From: CAIWHR01 sp963713275
Lineage (GTDB): Bacteria; Pseudomonadota; Gammaproteobacteria; Burkholderiales; Casimicrobiaceae
NCBI GenBank assembly: GCA_963713275.1
Contig: CAVQLG010000013.1
Location: 62,001 to 126,000, forward strand
DNA length: 64,000 bases
Direction of reading: 5' to 3'
A program made the position numbers and the translations under genes. Numbering within the stretch: the stretch's first letter is position 1; every line of letters starts with the position of its first letter. Below are positions 50,459-58,590 of the stretch, piece by piece. Below the pieces are notes generated by a model, which worked only from the letters and a program-made list of their open reading frames with translations, was not told the origin of the DNA and did not search any database.

Positions 50459-50972
50459 GTGCCGCGCGTGCAAGCAGGACCTGTCACCCTCAACTACATC
50501 GAGCACGGCGCCGGCGACAACGTCGTCCTCGCCCTCCACGGGAACCTCGGCTGCGCCAACTGGCTCGATCTTGCCATGCCCCTGCTCCCGGGCGACATCC
50601 GCGTGATCGCTGCGGAATGGCGCGGCTGCGGCGACTCGGACAAGCCGGAGCCGGCTTTCCGACTACTCGAACTACGCAATGACGGTCCATGGCCGCGACC
50701 ACCTCGCGCTGATGGACGCGCTCGGCATCGAGAAATGCCATCTCTACGGCCATTCCACCGGGGGCATCATCATATCGCACATGCTGACCATGGCCCCGAA
50801 GCGCTTCGGCAAGGTGCTGATGCTCGACCCGGTGAGCCCGCTCGGCCTGCAGATGAACGCCGGCCAGGTCGGCGTCATCATGGCGATGAAAACCGACCCC
50901 GACGTTTGCTTCGCTGGCCTGGCCAGCGCCGCGCCAACGCAGCTGACGATGGGGGTTGGCGACGCTGACGCG
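50459..50972 (+). pseudogene. alpha/beta hydrolase, frameshifted and 3'-truncated
   Basis: From a GTG at 50459 the product begins PRVQAGPVTLNYIEHG. It has the oxyanion loop LHGNLGCANW, WRGCGDSDKP and the nucleophile elbow GHSTGG. One extra C at 50660 breaks the frame (PEPAF / DYSNYAMTVHGRDH). Similarity fades after FAGLASAAPTQL near 50945, before the acid and His of the catalytic triad. The frame then runs into the next gene without a stop. A whole enzyme would be about 260-280 residues; this is about 165, so it is not functional. Confidence 0.7.
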
Positions 50973-51092
50973 ATGCGCCCGCAACGCCGGCACGCGAGGC
51001 CACCGCGGCTCGTCGCCGCCGAGGGTTTCGGCGCGCTCGTCGGCCCGCTCCTTGGCCTCGTTGCGCTCCATCGGCGGTCGGGACGTTCGGTC

Positions 51093-51608
51093 TTGGTCGG
51101 GCTGGCGCTCTCGGTCGCGGCCTGCGGGCCGGCGCCGCTGCCTCCCGCGCCGGTCGCGGGGCCCGGCGAGTGGCGGGAGTTCGAGGGTTCCTGGAACGCC
51201 GCCGGCAGTCGCCGGACGATCCCCCTCGGTGCGGATCGCCGCGGCTCGATCATCGATCTGCGGGGAACGATGTTGCTCGCGGGCCCGGGGCGCCCCGGCG
51301 CCGGATTCCGCGCGGAGGTGATCGCGCTCGTCGACAGCGAAACGGGACTGCAAGGCCGCGGCGTCTGGACGGACGAGCGCGGCGAGCAGGTGTTCACCGC
51401 GTTGAAGGGCGAAGGCACCGCGGCGCGAAACCGCATCTCGGGGGAGATCCTGGGCGGCACCGGCCGGTTCGCCGGCGCAACCGGGTCCTATGAATTCTCG
51501 TGGCAGTTCGTGCTGGAGGCGGAGGACGGCGCCATCCAGGGGCGCGCCGTGGGGCTGAAGGGTCGCGTTCTGCTGGGCCCGCCGACCCCAAGGGCCGCGC
51601 GGCCATGA
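51093..51608 (+). CDS. putative lipoprotein with allene-oxide-cyclase-like barrel; true 5' end unclear
   Basis: The frame carries a lipoprotein signal (RRSGRSVLVGLALSVAAC, lipobox VAAC). A domain follows with RGSIIDLRGTMLL, ISGEILGGTGRFAGATGSYEFSWQF and GRAVGLKGRVLL, the TGRFAGATG pattern of allene-oxide-cyclase/dirigent-like beta barrels. No ATG or GTG precedes the signal in frame; only TTG at 51093 does, and it would leave an 11-residue signal. The native 5' end was probably lost at the junction with the hydrolase fragment. Its stop overlaps the permease ATG (ATGA), so it belongs to that operon. Function is unknown. Confidence 0.5.
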   Translation: MVGLALSVAACGPAPLPPAPVAGPGEWREFEGSWNAAGSRRTIPLGADRRGSIIDLRGTMLLAGPGRPGAGFRAEVIALVDSETGLQGRGVWTDERGEQVFTALKGEGTAARNRISGEILGGTGRFAGATGSYEFSWQFVLEAEDGAIQGRAVGLKGRVLLGPPTPRAARP

Positions 51609-53008
51609 CCCGTCCCGTACTGCTTGCCAAGCGCGCGGCGCCCTTCGCGGTCGCGATCGGCATCTGGTTCGCTGCCGTGCCGGTCGGCCTCACGGCGCCG
51701 GCGTGGCACCTGTTCGCAGTCTTCGCCGCAGCGATCGTCTCGGTGCTGCTCGGCGCCTTTCCGCTCCTGACCTCGGCGATGATCGCCGTGGGAGCGGTCG
51801 TCCTCACCGGGACGATTACGCCGGCGCAGGCCTACTCGGGCTTCGCCAACGCGAGCGTGCTGCTGGTGGTGGTGGCGTTCATCGTCGCGCAGGCGGTGGT
51901 GAAGTCGGGGCTCGGCCGGCGCATCAGCCTCTTCATGGTCAGCCGCTTCGGCGGCTCCTCGCTGGGCCTTGCCTACAGCATCGTGCTGACCGACGCGGCC
52001 ATTGCACCGGCGTTTCCCAGCAACACCGCGCGTGGCGGCGTGCTCTTCCCGATCGTGCTGTCCGTGTCCAAGGGAGCGGGCTCCGACCCCGCCGACCCCG
52101 AGGGACGGCGGCTCGGCGGCTACCTGATGTTCTGCGCCATGGCGAGCCTCGCGGTCTCCTCCGCCCTCTGGATGACGGCCACTTCGGCCAACCCGGTCGG
52201 CGTGCAGATCGTGCAGAAGTTCGGGCTCGAGATCGGATTCGGGTCCTGGCTCCTCGCCTCCTGCGTGCCGGCGCTGGTCGCCATCGGGATGCTGCCGCTG
52301 CTCGTCGCCAAGCTCTTTCCGCCGCGTGTCGGGGCGACCCCCGACGCCCCGGCGGCGGCACGCAAGGCGCTCGCCACGATGGGTACGATGTCGCGCGACG
52401 AGCGGATCACGGCGGTGACCTTCGCCTTCATGGTCGCCGGCTGGGTGTTCGCCGACGCGCTGAAGATCAACGTGACCAGCATCGCGTTCATGGGCTTCGG
52501 CGTACTGCTCGTCGCCGGCGTGCTCACGCTCGACGACATCGCCAAGCAGGGCGACACGCTGGCCACGTTTCTCTGGCTCGCGGTGCTGTTCGCGCTCTCC
52601 GGGCAGCTGAACGAGCTCGGCTTCATGAGCTACGTGGGCGAGCGCCTCGCCCTGCGCCTTGGCGGCCTGTCTTGGCCGGTCACCTACGTCACGCTGATCG
52701 TGCTCTACGTCGGCATCCACTACCTGTTCGTGAGCCAGACCTCGCAGGTGCTGGCGCTGCTCGGCGTCTTCCTCGACGTCGGCATTCGCGGCGGCGTGCC
52801 CGCGCCGCTGATGGCCTTCGCCCTACTCTTCGCGAGCAGCTATTTCTCGGTGATCACCCCGCAGGGCGGAAGCCAGAACATCATCTTCGCGGCGAGCGGT
52901 TATCTCACCCAGCGCGAGCTCTACCGGCTGGGGCTCCTCACGACGCTCGCTTTCCTGGCGGTGTTCCTGCTGCTCGGAACACCCTGGGTGCTCTTCGTGA
53001 CGCGCTGA
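51605..53008 (+). CDS. SLC13/DASS family anion permease
   Basis: This 467-residue membrane protein has about 12 spans and two repeated halves of the divalent anion:sodium symporter type. The first half has FANASVLLVVVAFIVAQAVVKSGLG and APAFPSNTARGGVLFPIVLS; the S-N-T triad is the family's sodium/carboxylate site. The second has FLFVSQTSQVLALLG-like and SVITPQGGSQNIIFAASGY. Expected cargo is a di- or tricarboxylate (citrate, succinate, 2-oxoglutarate) or sulfate. The ATG at 51605 overlaps the lipoprotein stop. It is the only clearly intact gene in the 49-53 kb stretch. Confidence 0.85.
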   Translation: MTRPVLLAKRAAPFAVAIGIWFAAVPVGLTAPAWHLFAVFAAAIVSVLLGAFPLLTSAMIAVGAVVLTGTITPAQAYSGFANASVLLVVVAFIVAQAVVKSGLGRRISLFMVSRFGGSSLGLAYSIVLTDAAIAPAFPSNTARGGVLFPIVLSVSKGAGSDPADPEGRRLGGYLMFCAMASLAVSSALWMTATSANPVGVQIVQKFGLEIGFGSWLLASCVPALVAIGMLPLLVAKLFPPRVGATPDAPAAARKALATMGTMSRDERITAVTFAFMVAGWVFADALKINVTSIAFMGFGVLLVAGVLTLDDIAKQGDTLATFLWLAVLFALSGQLNELGFMSYVGERLALRLGGLSWPVTYVTLIVLYVGIHYLFVSQTSQVLALLGVFLDVGIRGGVPAPLMAFALLFASSYFSVITPQGGSQNIIFAASGYLTQRELYRLGLLTTLAFLAVFLLLGTPWVLFVTR

Positions 53009-53063
53009 CGATGGCGCCGGTGCCGGCAGCGGCGCCGGTGGCACCCTCCCAGCCTGCGGGATC

Positions 53064-53220
53064 GGATGAAGGATCGTGCATGAGGTCCACCGGCCGTTCG
53101 CCGAGCCGGCGGTTCGGCTGCGTCATCCACCGGTAGGCCAGGTCCCGGTCGTGGGGGAACAGCGGTCGCAGCGACTTGTGGATGCCCAACAAGCGTCCGG
53201 CGCGGTCCCGCAGATCGCGG
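53064..53220 (-). pseudogene. ParS/MbcA/Xre-type antitoxin C-terminal domain relic
   Basis: On the minus strand one frame reads LLGIHKSLRPLFPHDRDLAYRW-M-TQPNRRLGERPVDLM. That closely follows the toxin-binding domain (DUF2384) of MbcA/ParS antitoxins (LFP-D-LAY-WM-PN---G-RTPVDLM). One residue is missing in the G-x-RTP turn. It has no start codon, no N-terminal HTH and no C-terminal helix, and it overlaps the start region of the plus-strand membrane protein. No toxin gene (RES domain) is seen nearby. Confidence 0.5.
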
Positions 53221-54158
53221 CTAGCGGGGTCACGCTGCTGGCAGCCGTTCTCATCGTCAGCCCGCTGCTGCAGTGGCTCTACCTGACGGCGCTCTCGTAC
53301 TTCACGCTGCTGGAGCCGCCGTTCACGACGTCGCGCGGGCTCGTGCTCGCCATGCAGCTGTTCTTCGCGCCCGGCAACGTGCTCGCCGTGGCACTCGGCG
53401 TCGGCTTGATGAGGAGGAGCGAGTGGTCGCGACGCATCGCTCGGGCCCTGTTCCTGCTCGCCGTCGGCTTTGCCGCGGTACAGGTCGGCATCCAGGTCGC
53501 AACCTGGCGATTCGACTCGAACACGCTGCTCGCCGGGACGGCGCTCGTCTTCTCCGCCGTGTACTTCTGGTACTTCGGTCGCCCGGACGTGATGCAGCGG
53601 TTCCGGGCGCGCCCGCAACCTGCGCGCCGGAAGCAGGCCACGCCGGAGGCGACCGCTGCGGTGCCGGCGCAGATGAAACACCCGCGCGCCGTCGTCTTCG
53701 CCGCGTGCGTCGAGATCTTGCTCGGCATCGCAGCCATCGCCGTGCTCTGGCACCTGCATGACACCTTCGGCGCAATGCCGTTGCTGGACGTGGGCGCAGG
53801 ACCCGGAGTCGCGGACGCGGACGGGCTTCTCAAGACGTTCCTCTTCGTCTGCCTCGCGCTGCTGCTATCGCCGCACGTGCTCACGAGCACCGCGGGCATC
53901 GGAATCCTCTTCGGCCGCGCCGCGACGAATCTCGCGCGCAGGCACTCGCTGATCGCGTGCTGGTCGGCGGTCGGCTGCCTCCTGCTCACCGCCTGGCTGG
54001 TCGAACGGCCCGGGCTCGCGTTCGACACGCACCGCGCGCGTGTTCTCGTCGCCTTCTGCGCCGTCTCCCTGGTCTGGCACCTGCGCCTTCTGTGCGTCCT
54101 CGCCCGCGCGCGACGGCCAGCGGACGCCGTGCCGGCGCGAAGGAACACGACGCAATGA
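53178..54158 (+). CDS. polytopic membrane protein of unknown function
   Basis: I do not recognise this family. The frame encodes about 326 residues with roughly eight hydrophobic spans in two groups of four. The first runs from TLLAAVLIVSPLLQWLYLTALSYF to GTALVFSAVYFWYF; after a basic linker (RFRARPQPARRKQ) the second runs from AVVFAACVEILLGIAAIAVLWHL to AVSLVWHLRLLCVLA. The halves may be an internal duplication. The start is doubtful. The GTG at 53178 lies inside the antitoxin relic and an ATG at 53076 is further upstream, so the native 5' end may have been lost. The stop overlaps the next ATG (ATGA). Confidence 0.55.
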   Translation: MDAQQASGAVPQIAASGVTLLAAVLIVSPLLQWLYLTALSYFTLLEPPFTTSRGLVLAMQLFFAPGNVLAVALGVGLMRRSEWSRRIARALFLLAVGFAAVQVGIQVATWRFDSNTLLAGTALVFSAVYFWYFGRPDVMQRFRARPQPARRKQATPEATAAVPAQMKHPRAVVFAACVEILLGIAAIAVLWHLHDTFGAMPLLDVGAGPGVADADGLLKTFLFVCLALLLSPHVLTSTAGIGILFGRAATNLARRHSLIACWSAVGCLLLTAWLVERPGLAFDTHRARVLVAFCAVSLVWHLRLLCVLARARRPADAVPARRNTTQ

Positions 54159-55483
54159 GGCTCGCGCTTGCGCTTTGGCGAGGCCGCCGCGCGGTCGCGG
54201 CGGCCGGATTCGTTCTTGCCGCCGCACTGGGACTGACCGCGTGCGAACGCGTTGCCGACATCCTCGCAACGGGCGCGCCCCCGCCGCGCAGCTTCATGCG
54301 CGGCGGCGTGTGGTTCCCCGCGGCGACCGGCTATTGGTTTCACCAGTACGTCGAGATCGAGGAACTGACCGCGCTGCTGAGCGAGCTCCGATTCACGTGC
54401 GTTGCCCTGGCTTCCGCAGACGCAAGCGCCGGCGCCGGGCGCCTGCGCTGCGAACGCAGCTTCAGGTCGCTTGGGGGAATCCTGTCGCGCACGGACAGCG
54501 CCGAGCTCGGGTTCCGCCGCAACGGCGCCGTCGAATTCGCCGAGTCCGGTTGCCGGTATGCGTTCTTCGATTCCCCGAGGATGTCGGGCACCTGCCGGCG
54601 CTTTGCGGCACCGGGCGCCGTGTATCCGAACGCGCAGAGCTACGCGCGGGTGGTCGACGCGATGCTCCGCCCGGCGGCGAGTCATCGGCCGATCAGTGTG
54701 GTCAGCCTGCCATCGGCGCCGCCCGCGCCGTTGCGGGACGCCGACGAGGCCGTCGAACTGCTCACGCGCTGGAGGTTCGAGTGCGACGTGCCGAACCAGC
54801 GCTACAGCATTGGCTTCCGCGGCAAGTTCGGCGAGGTGACCGAATTGCGCTGCCGGCAGTACAGCCTGCGCACGCCCGGGCGTCTGCCGCAAAGCCAGCA
54901 CGTCGTCGTTCGCTACGACAGCGTGGACCTTGCGGTGCTGGGCGTCGAGGTGCGGCTCGACGATGCGCCGGCCCCGCTGCCGCAGGCGATCAACACGCGT
55001 GCGGGCGGGAGCGCGCGCGCAGCCGGGAGCGGCGTCGCGGCGATGCCGCCCCTGCTGCTGGAGACCCGCTCCGGAGAGAAGTTCGAGATGCCAAGCAGCG
55101 CCGTGGGCACCGGGTCGCGCCAGGCGACGCGTGACGGCTTCGAATCGTTGACGCCCGCTTCGCAGGTCGAGCTGTTGAAGGCGTACCTCGACGAGCTGGC
55201 GTTGCAGTGGGGCGACGCACCGGAGCGGTTCCTCACGATCGCGGCGTGCTCGCTCGGCTCGAGACGAATCCGTTTTCCTCGCGAGAGCAGGAACACGTTG
55301 ATCGATCATGGAGAAGTTGCGCCCTCGCCTGCCATGACTCCAGACTCGAGACGCCGCGTTGCGGGTGATGCAACCCCCCGTTTCGGCCCCCACTTCGGCT
55401 CACACTTCTGCCCGCGTTCCAGCCGCGTCTTGACCCCACGATTCGGCCGCCCGCGCGTCAGCCCTTGCCGAACACGTCGTTGA
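54155..55483 (+). CDS. putative lipoprotein with an internal repeat, unknown function
   Basis: This 442-residue product has a signal peptide ending in the lipobox LGLTAC (Cys near residue 30). It contains two related segments: LRFTC...RLRCERSFRSLGGILSR (residues ~80-115) and WRFECD...ELRCRQYSLRTPGRLPQ (residues ~205-250). Each has paired Cys that could form a disulfide in the periplasm. It is translationally coupled to the membrane protein before it, so the two probably work together. The last ~45 residues (after SLGSRRIRF) are Arg/Pro-rich and overlap the GMP reductase gene by 26 bp on the other strand, so the real stop may differ. I cannot assign a role. Confidence 0.6.
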   Translation: MRLALALWRGRRAVAAAGFVLAAALGLTACERVADILATGAPPPRSFMRGGVWFPAATGYWFHQYVEIEELTALLSELRFTCVALASADASAGAGRLRCERSFRSLGGILSRTDSAELGFRRNGAVEFAESGCRYAFFDSPRMSGTCRRFAAPGAVYPNAQSYARVVDAMLRPAASHRPISVVSLPSAPPAPLRDADEAVELLTRWRFECDVPNQRYSIGFRGKFGEVTELRCRQYSLRTPGRLPQSQHVVVRYDSVDLAVLGVEVRLDDAPAPLPQAINTRAGGSARAAGSGVAAMPPLLLETRSGEKFEMPSSAVGTGSRQATRDGFESLTPASQVELLKAYLDELALQWGDAPERFLTIAACSLGSRRIRFPRESRNTLIDHGEVAPSPAMTPDSRRRVAGDATPRFGPHFGSHFCPRSSRVLTPRFGRPRVSPCRTRR

Positions 55484-56510
55484 GCTGCTGCGTGACGCGG
55501 ATGAACGTCGTCCGCTTGGAGAGCTCGCGCAGCCGCCGGGCACCGACATACGTGCACGCGGAGCGCACGCCGCCCAGGATCTCCTGAACCGTGCCGGCCA
55601 CGGGGCCGCGGGCCGGAACGAGCACCTCCTTGCCCTCGGCCGCCCGGTAGGTGGCGACGCCACCGGCGTACTTCTCCATCGCCGCCTTGCTGCTCATGCC
55701 GTAGAAGCGGCGGAAGCGCGCCCCGTCGCGCTCGACGGCCTCGCCGCCGCACTCGTCGTGCCCGGCGAACATGCCGCCCAGCATGACGAAATCGGCGCCG
55801 CCGCCGAACGCCTTGGCGACGTCGCCGGGGGTCGCGCAGCCGCCGTCGGCGCAGATATGCCCCTCGAGCCCGTGCGCGGCGTCGGCGCACTCGATGATCG
55901 CGGAGAGCTGCGGGTAGCCCACGCCCGTCATCTTGCGCGTCGTGCACACCGAACCCGGGCCGATGCCGACCTTGACGATGTCGGCGCCGGAAAGGATCAA
56001 CTCCTCGGTCATCTCGCCGGTCACGACGTTGCCCGCCATGATGACGAGGTGCGGCCAGGCCGTGCGCGCCTTGTGCACGAAGCGGGTGAAGCTCTCGGTG
56101 TAGCCGTTGGCGACGTCGATGCAGACGTAGCGGATCACGGGCTCCGGAGCGCCGGCGGTGGCCTCCATCACCCGCCGGAGCTTTTCCTCGTCGGCGCGCG
56201 CGATGCCCAGCGAATAGAACGCGGCGCTCTTGCGCTTCAGCCCGCGGAAGAACTCGACGCAGGTGTCGACCGAGTAGTGCTTGTGCAGCGCGGTCGAAAG
56301 CTCGAACGCGTCGAGCGCGCGCGCCATCTCGAACGTGCCGGTGGCGTCCATGTTCGCCGCGATGATCGGAATCCCGTGGTACTCGGTGCCGGAGTGGCGA
56401 AAGTGGAACTCGCGCGAAATGTCGACGTCCGAGCGCGTGGTCAGCGTCGACCGCTTGGGCCTGACCAGAACATCCTTGAAATCGAGCTTGAGGTCCGCTT
56501 CGATGCGCAC
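55458..56510 (-). CDS. guaC: GMP reductase
   Basis: GuaC converts GMP to IMP with NADPH, the return path from guanine to adenine nucleotides. The 350-residue protein has the family start RIEADLKLDFKDVLVRPKRS and IIAANMDATGTF. The catalytic loop is GIGPGSVCTTRKMTGVGYPQ with the Cys nucleophile, and GGMFAGHDE is near residue 230. It lacks the CBS domains of IMP dehydrogenase, which supports the GuaC call. The start is a GTG at 56510; an upstream in-frame ATG would add a basic leader. Its 3' end overlaps the plus-strand lipoprotein gene by 26 bp. Confidence 0.92.
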   Translation of the reverse strand: MRIEADLKLDFKDVLVRPKRSTLTTRSDVDISREFHFRHSGTEYHGIPIIAANMDATGTFEMARALDAFELSTALHKHYSVDTCVEFFRGLKRKSAAFYSLGIARADEEKLRRVMEATAGAPEPVIRYVCIDVANGYTESFTRFVHKARTAWPHLVIMAGNVVTGEMTEELILSGADIVKVGIGPGSVCTTRKMTGVGYPQLSAIIECADAAHGLEGHICADGGCATPGDVAKAFGGGADFVMLGGMFAGHDECGGEAVERDGARFRRFYGMSSKAAMEKYAGGVATYRAAEGKEVLVPARGPVAGTVQEILGGVRSACTYVGARRLRELSKRTTFIRVTQQLNDVFGKG

Positions 56511-56574
56511 GTCCGCCCTCCTCCGGCGCCGCGCGCCGGGCTTGTCCAACCGCTTCCGGGGCCGCGCCCGCCGA

Positions 56575-58383
56575 TCAACCGAGCGGCGCCACCTTCACCA
56601 CTTCCTCCGCGGTCGTGAACCCGGCTGCGACCTTCATCGCCCCGGACACCCGCAGCGGCTTCATGCCGTCCTTCCAGGCCTGCTCGCGGATCCGGCTGTC
56701 GTCGGCGTCGTGCGTCACCAGCTTGCGCACACCCGGCGACATCAGCATGATCTCGTAGAGCCCGATGCGGCCGAAGTAGCCGGTCATCCGGCACTCGAGG
56801 CAGCCGACGGCCGTCATCACTTCGGTCGGCTTCTCGGCACGCCACGGCGCGGTGATCGCGCGCCAGGTCTCGTCATCGGGAGGCGGTCCCGGCTTCTTGC
56901 AGTGCGGGCACAGCGTCCGCACGAGGCGCTGCGCCATCACGCCCAGCAGCGTCGACGACAGGAGGTACGGCGGCACGCCGAGGTCCAGCAGCCGCGTCAC
57001 CGCCGTCGGCGCGTCGTTGGTGTGCAGCGTCGACAGCACGAGGTGTCCGGTCAGCGCCGCCTGCACCGCCATGTCGGCGGTGTCGCGGTCGCGGATCTCG
57101 CCGACCATGACGATGTCCGGATCCTGGCGCATCAGCGTGCGCACGCCGTGCGCGAAATCGACGCCGAGCCCGGGCTGCACCTGCATCTGGTTGAACAGCG
57201 GCTCGATCATCTCGATCGGGTCCTCGACGGTGCAGACGTTGACCTCGGGCGTGGCGAGCTGCTTGAGCGACGAGTACAGCGTGGTCGTCTTGCCCGAGCC
57301 CGTCGGGCCGGTGACGAGGATGATGCCGTTCGGCTCGCCGATCATCTTCTCCCAGCGTTCGCGATCGTCGGCAGAGAACCCCAGCTCCGAGAAATCGCGA
57401 ACCAGCACCTCGGGGGTGAAGATACGCATGACGATCTTCTCGCCGAACGCGGTCGGCATCGTCGAGATCCGCAGCTCGACCTCCTTGCCCTCCGGCGTCA
57501 CCGTCTTGATGCGCCCGTCCTGCGGCCGGCGTTTCTCGACGATCTCCATCCGCGCCAGCAGCTTGATGCGCGAAGTGACCGCCACCAGCACCGGCACCGG
57601 AATGGCGTAGACCTGGTGCAGCACGCCGTCGATCCGGAACCGCACCAGCCCGACCTCGCGCCGCGGCTCGACGTGGATGTCCGAGGCGCGCTGCTCGAAC
57701 GCGTACTGCCACAGCCAGTCGACGATGTGGACGACGTGCTGGTCGTTGGCGTCCAGGTTGCCGTGCTGGCCGAGCTCGACGAGCTGCTCGAAGTTGCGGG
57801 CGAGCGAGAGCTCGCCGCGCGAGCTCTCCTGGGCCTTCTTCATCGAGCGCGCGAGCGTGTAGAACTCGCCCATGTAGCGCCGGATGTCGACCGGATTGGC
57901 GAAGAGCAGCTGCACCTTGAGACGAAGGATGCTCTCGAGCTCGTCGGCCCAGCCGCGCACGAACGGCTCGCTGGTCGCCACCCGCAGCGTGTCGCGCGTC
58001 ACCTCGATGGGCAGGATCCGGTAACGCTCGGCATACGCGTTCGACATCGTCTGGGTCACCGCGACCAGGTCGATCTTCAGCGGGTCGATGTGCACGTAGG
58101 GCACCCGCAGCCGGCCGGCGAGCCACTCGACCAGCACCTCCAGCGTGAGCAGCTTGTGGGGCGGGGCAAGGCCGCGCCACTTCCGTTCGGCGATGAGCTC
58201 GAGGGGGCCGTGCGCGCCGCGGCCAGGCGCACGGGCGAGCTGGTCCGCGGCCTCGGCGCCGACCCAGCCGTCGTTGACCAGCAGCTTCAGGATGTCGTCG
58301 AGCCGCAGGCGGCGGTCGGCGTCGGAGCTCGCGGCGCCCCGCCCGGACACCGGCGCGGCCCGCGGGGCGGTGGGTTTTTGCAT
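56575..58383 (-). CDS. GspE/PulE/PilB family secretion ATPase
   Basis: This 602-residue AAA-like ATPase belongs to the type II secretion/type IV pilus assembly group. The N-terminal MshEN-like domain (RLRLDDILKLLVNDGWVG and KLLTLEVLVEWLAGRLRVPYVHID) precedes the core. The core has QRASDIHVEPRREV, Walker A GPTGSGKTTTLY (near residue 355), an Asp box and Walker B LMRQDPDIVMVGEIRD. Zinc-binding Cys pairs follow (CPHCKKP ... CLECR). No other pil or gsp genes are within the window, so its partner system is unknown. It is preceded by a 20-bp tandem-repeat region. Confidence 0.88.
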   Translation of the reverse strand: MQKPTAPRAAPVSGRGAASSDADRRLRLDDILKLLVNDGWVGAEAADQLARAPGRGAHGPLELIAERKWRGLAPPHKLLTLEVLVEWLAGRLRVPYVHIDPLKIDLVAVTQTMSNAYAERYRILPIEVTRDTLRVATSEPFVRGWADELESILRLKVQLLFANPVDIRRYMGEFYTLARSMKKAQESSRGELSLARNFEQLVELGQHGNLDANDQHVVHIVDWLWQYAFEQRASDIHVEPRREVGLVRFRIDGVLHQVYAIPVPVLVAVTSRIKLLARMEIVEKRRPQDGRIKTVTPEGKEVELRISTMPTAFGEKIVMRIFTPEVLVRDFSELGFSADDRERWEKMIGEPNGIILVTGPTGSGKTTTLYSSLKQLATPEVNVCTVEDPIEMIEPLFNQMQVQPGLGVDFAHGVRTLMRQDPDIVMVGEIRDRDTADMAVQAALTGHLVLSTLHTNDAPTAVTRLLDLGVPPYLLSSTLLGVMAQRLVRTLCPHCKKPGPPPDDETWRAITAPWRAEKPTEVMTAVGCLECRMTGYFGRIGLYEIMLMSPGVRKLVTHDADDSRIREQAWKDGMKPLRVSGAMKVAAGFTTAEEVVKVAPLG

Positions 58384-58505
58384 GCGGCTACTCTACATGA
58401 ACTGCGGCGCCGGCGGTCGCGGCGGTGCACCCCGTCTGGCCGGAGCGCCTCGCCGCGCTGGACGCGCAGTTGCCGGCAGCGGCCGCGCTCCGCGAGCGGA
58501 CCCGC

Positions 58506-58545
58506 GCCGGGCAGGCGCGGGCGGCGCCGGGCAGGCGCGGGCGGC
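58506..58545 (+). repeat. 20-bp perfect tandem repeat, two copies plus a partial
   Basis: A 20-bp GC-rich unit (starting GCCGGGCAGG) occurs at 58506-58525 and 58526-58545, with a third copy begun. It lies in the gap between the GspE-like gene and pncB. Confidence 0.8.
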
Positions 58546-58590
58546 GCCGGGAACGCGGGGGATTCGCGTTGAGCGCCGGACCGCCAACGC

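Noticed and set aside
50744..51460. Minus-strand open frames across the hydrolase/lipoprotein junction (one beginning MERNEAKERADER)
   Set aside because: The short stretch looks protein-like, but there is no ribosome-binding site or domain, and it soon becomes shadow sequence.
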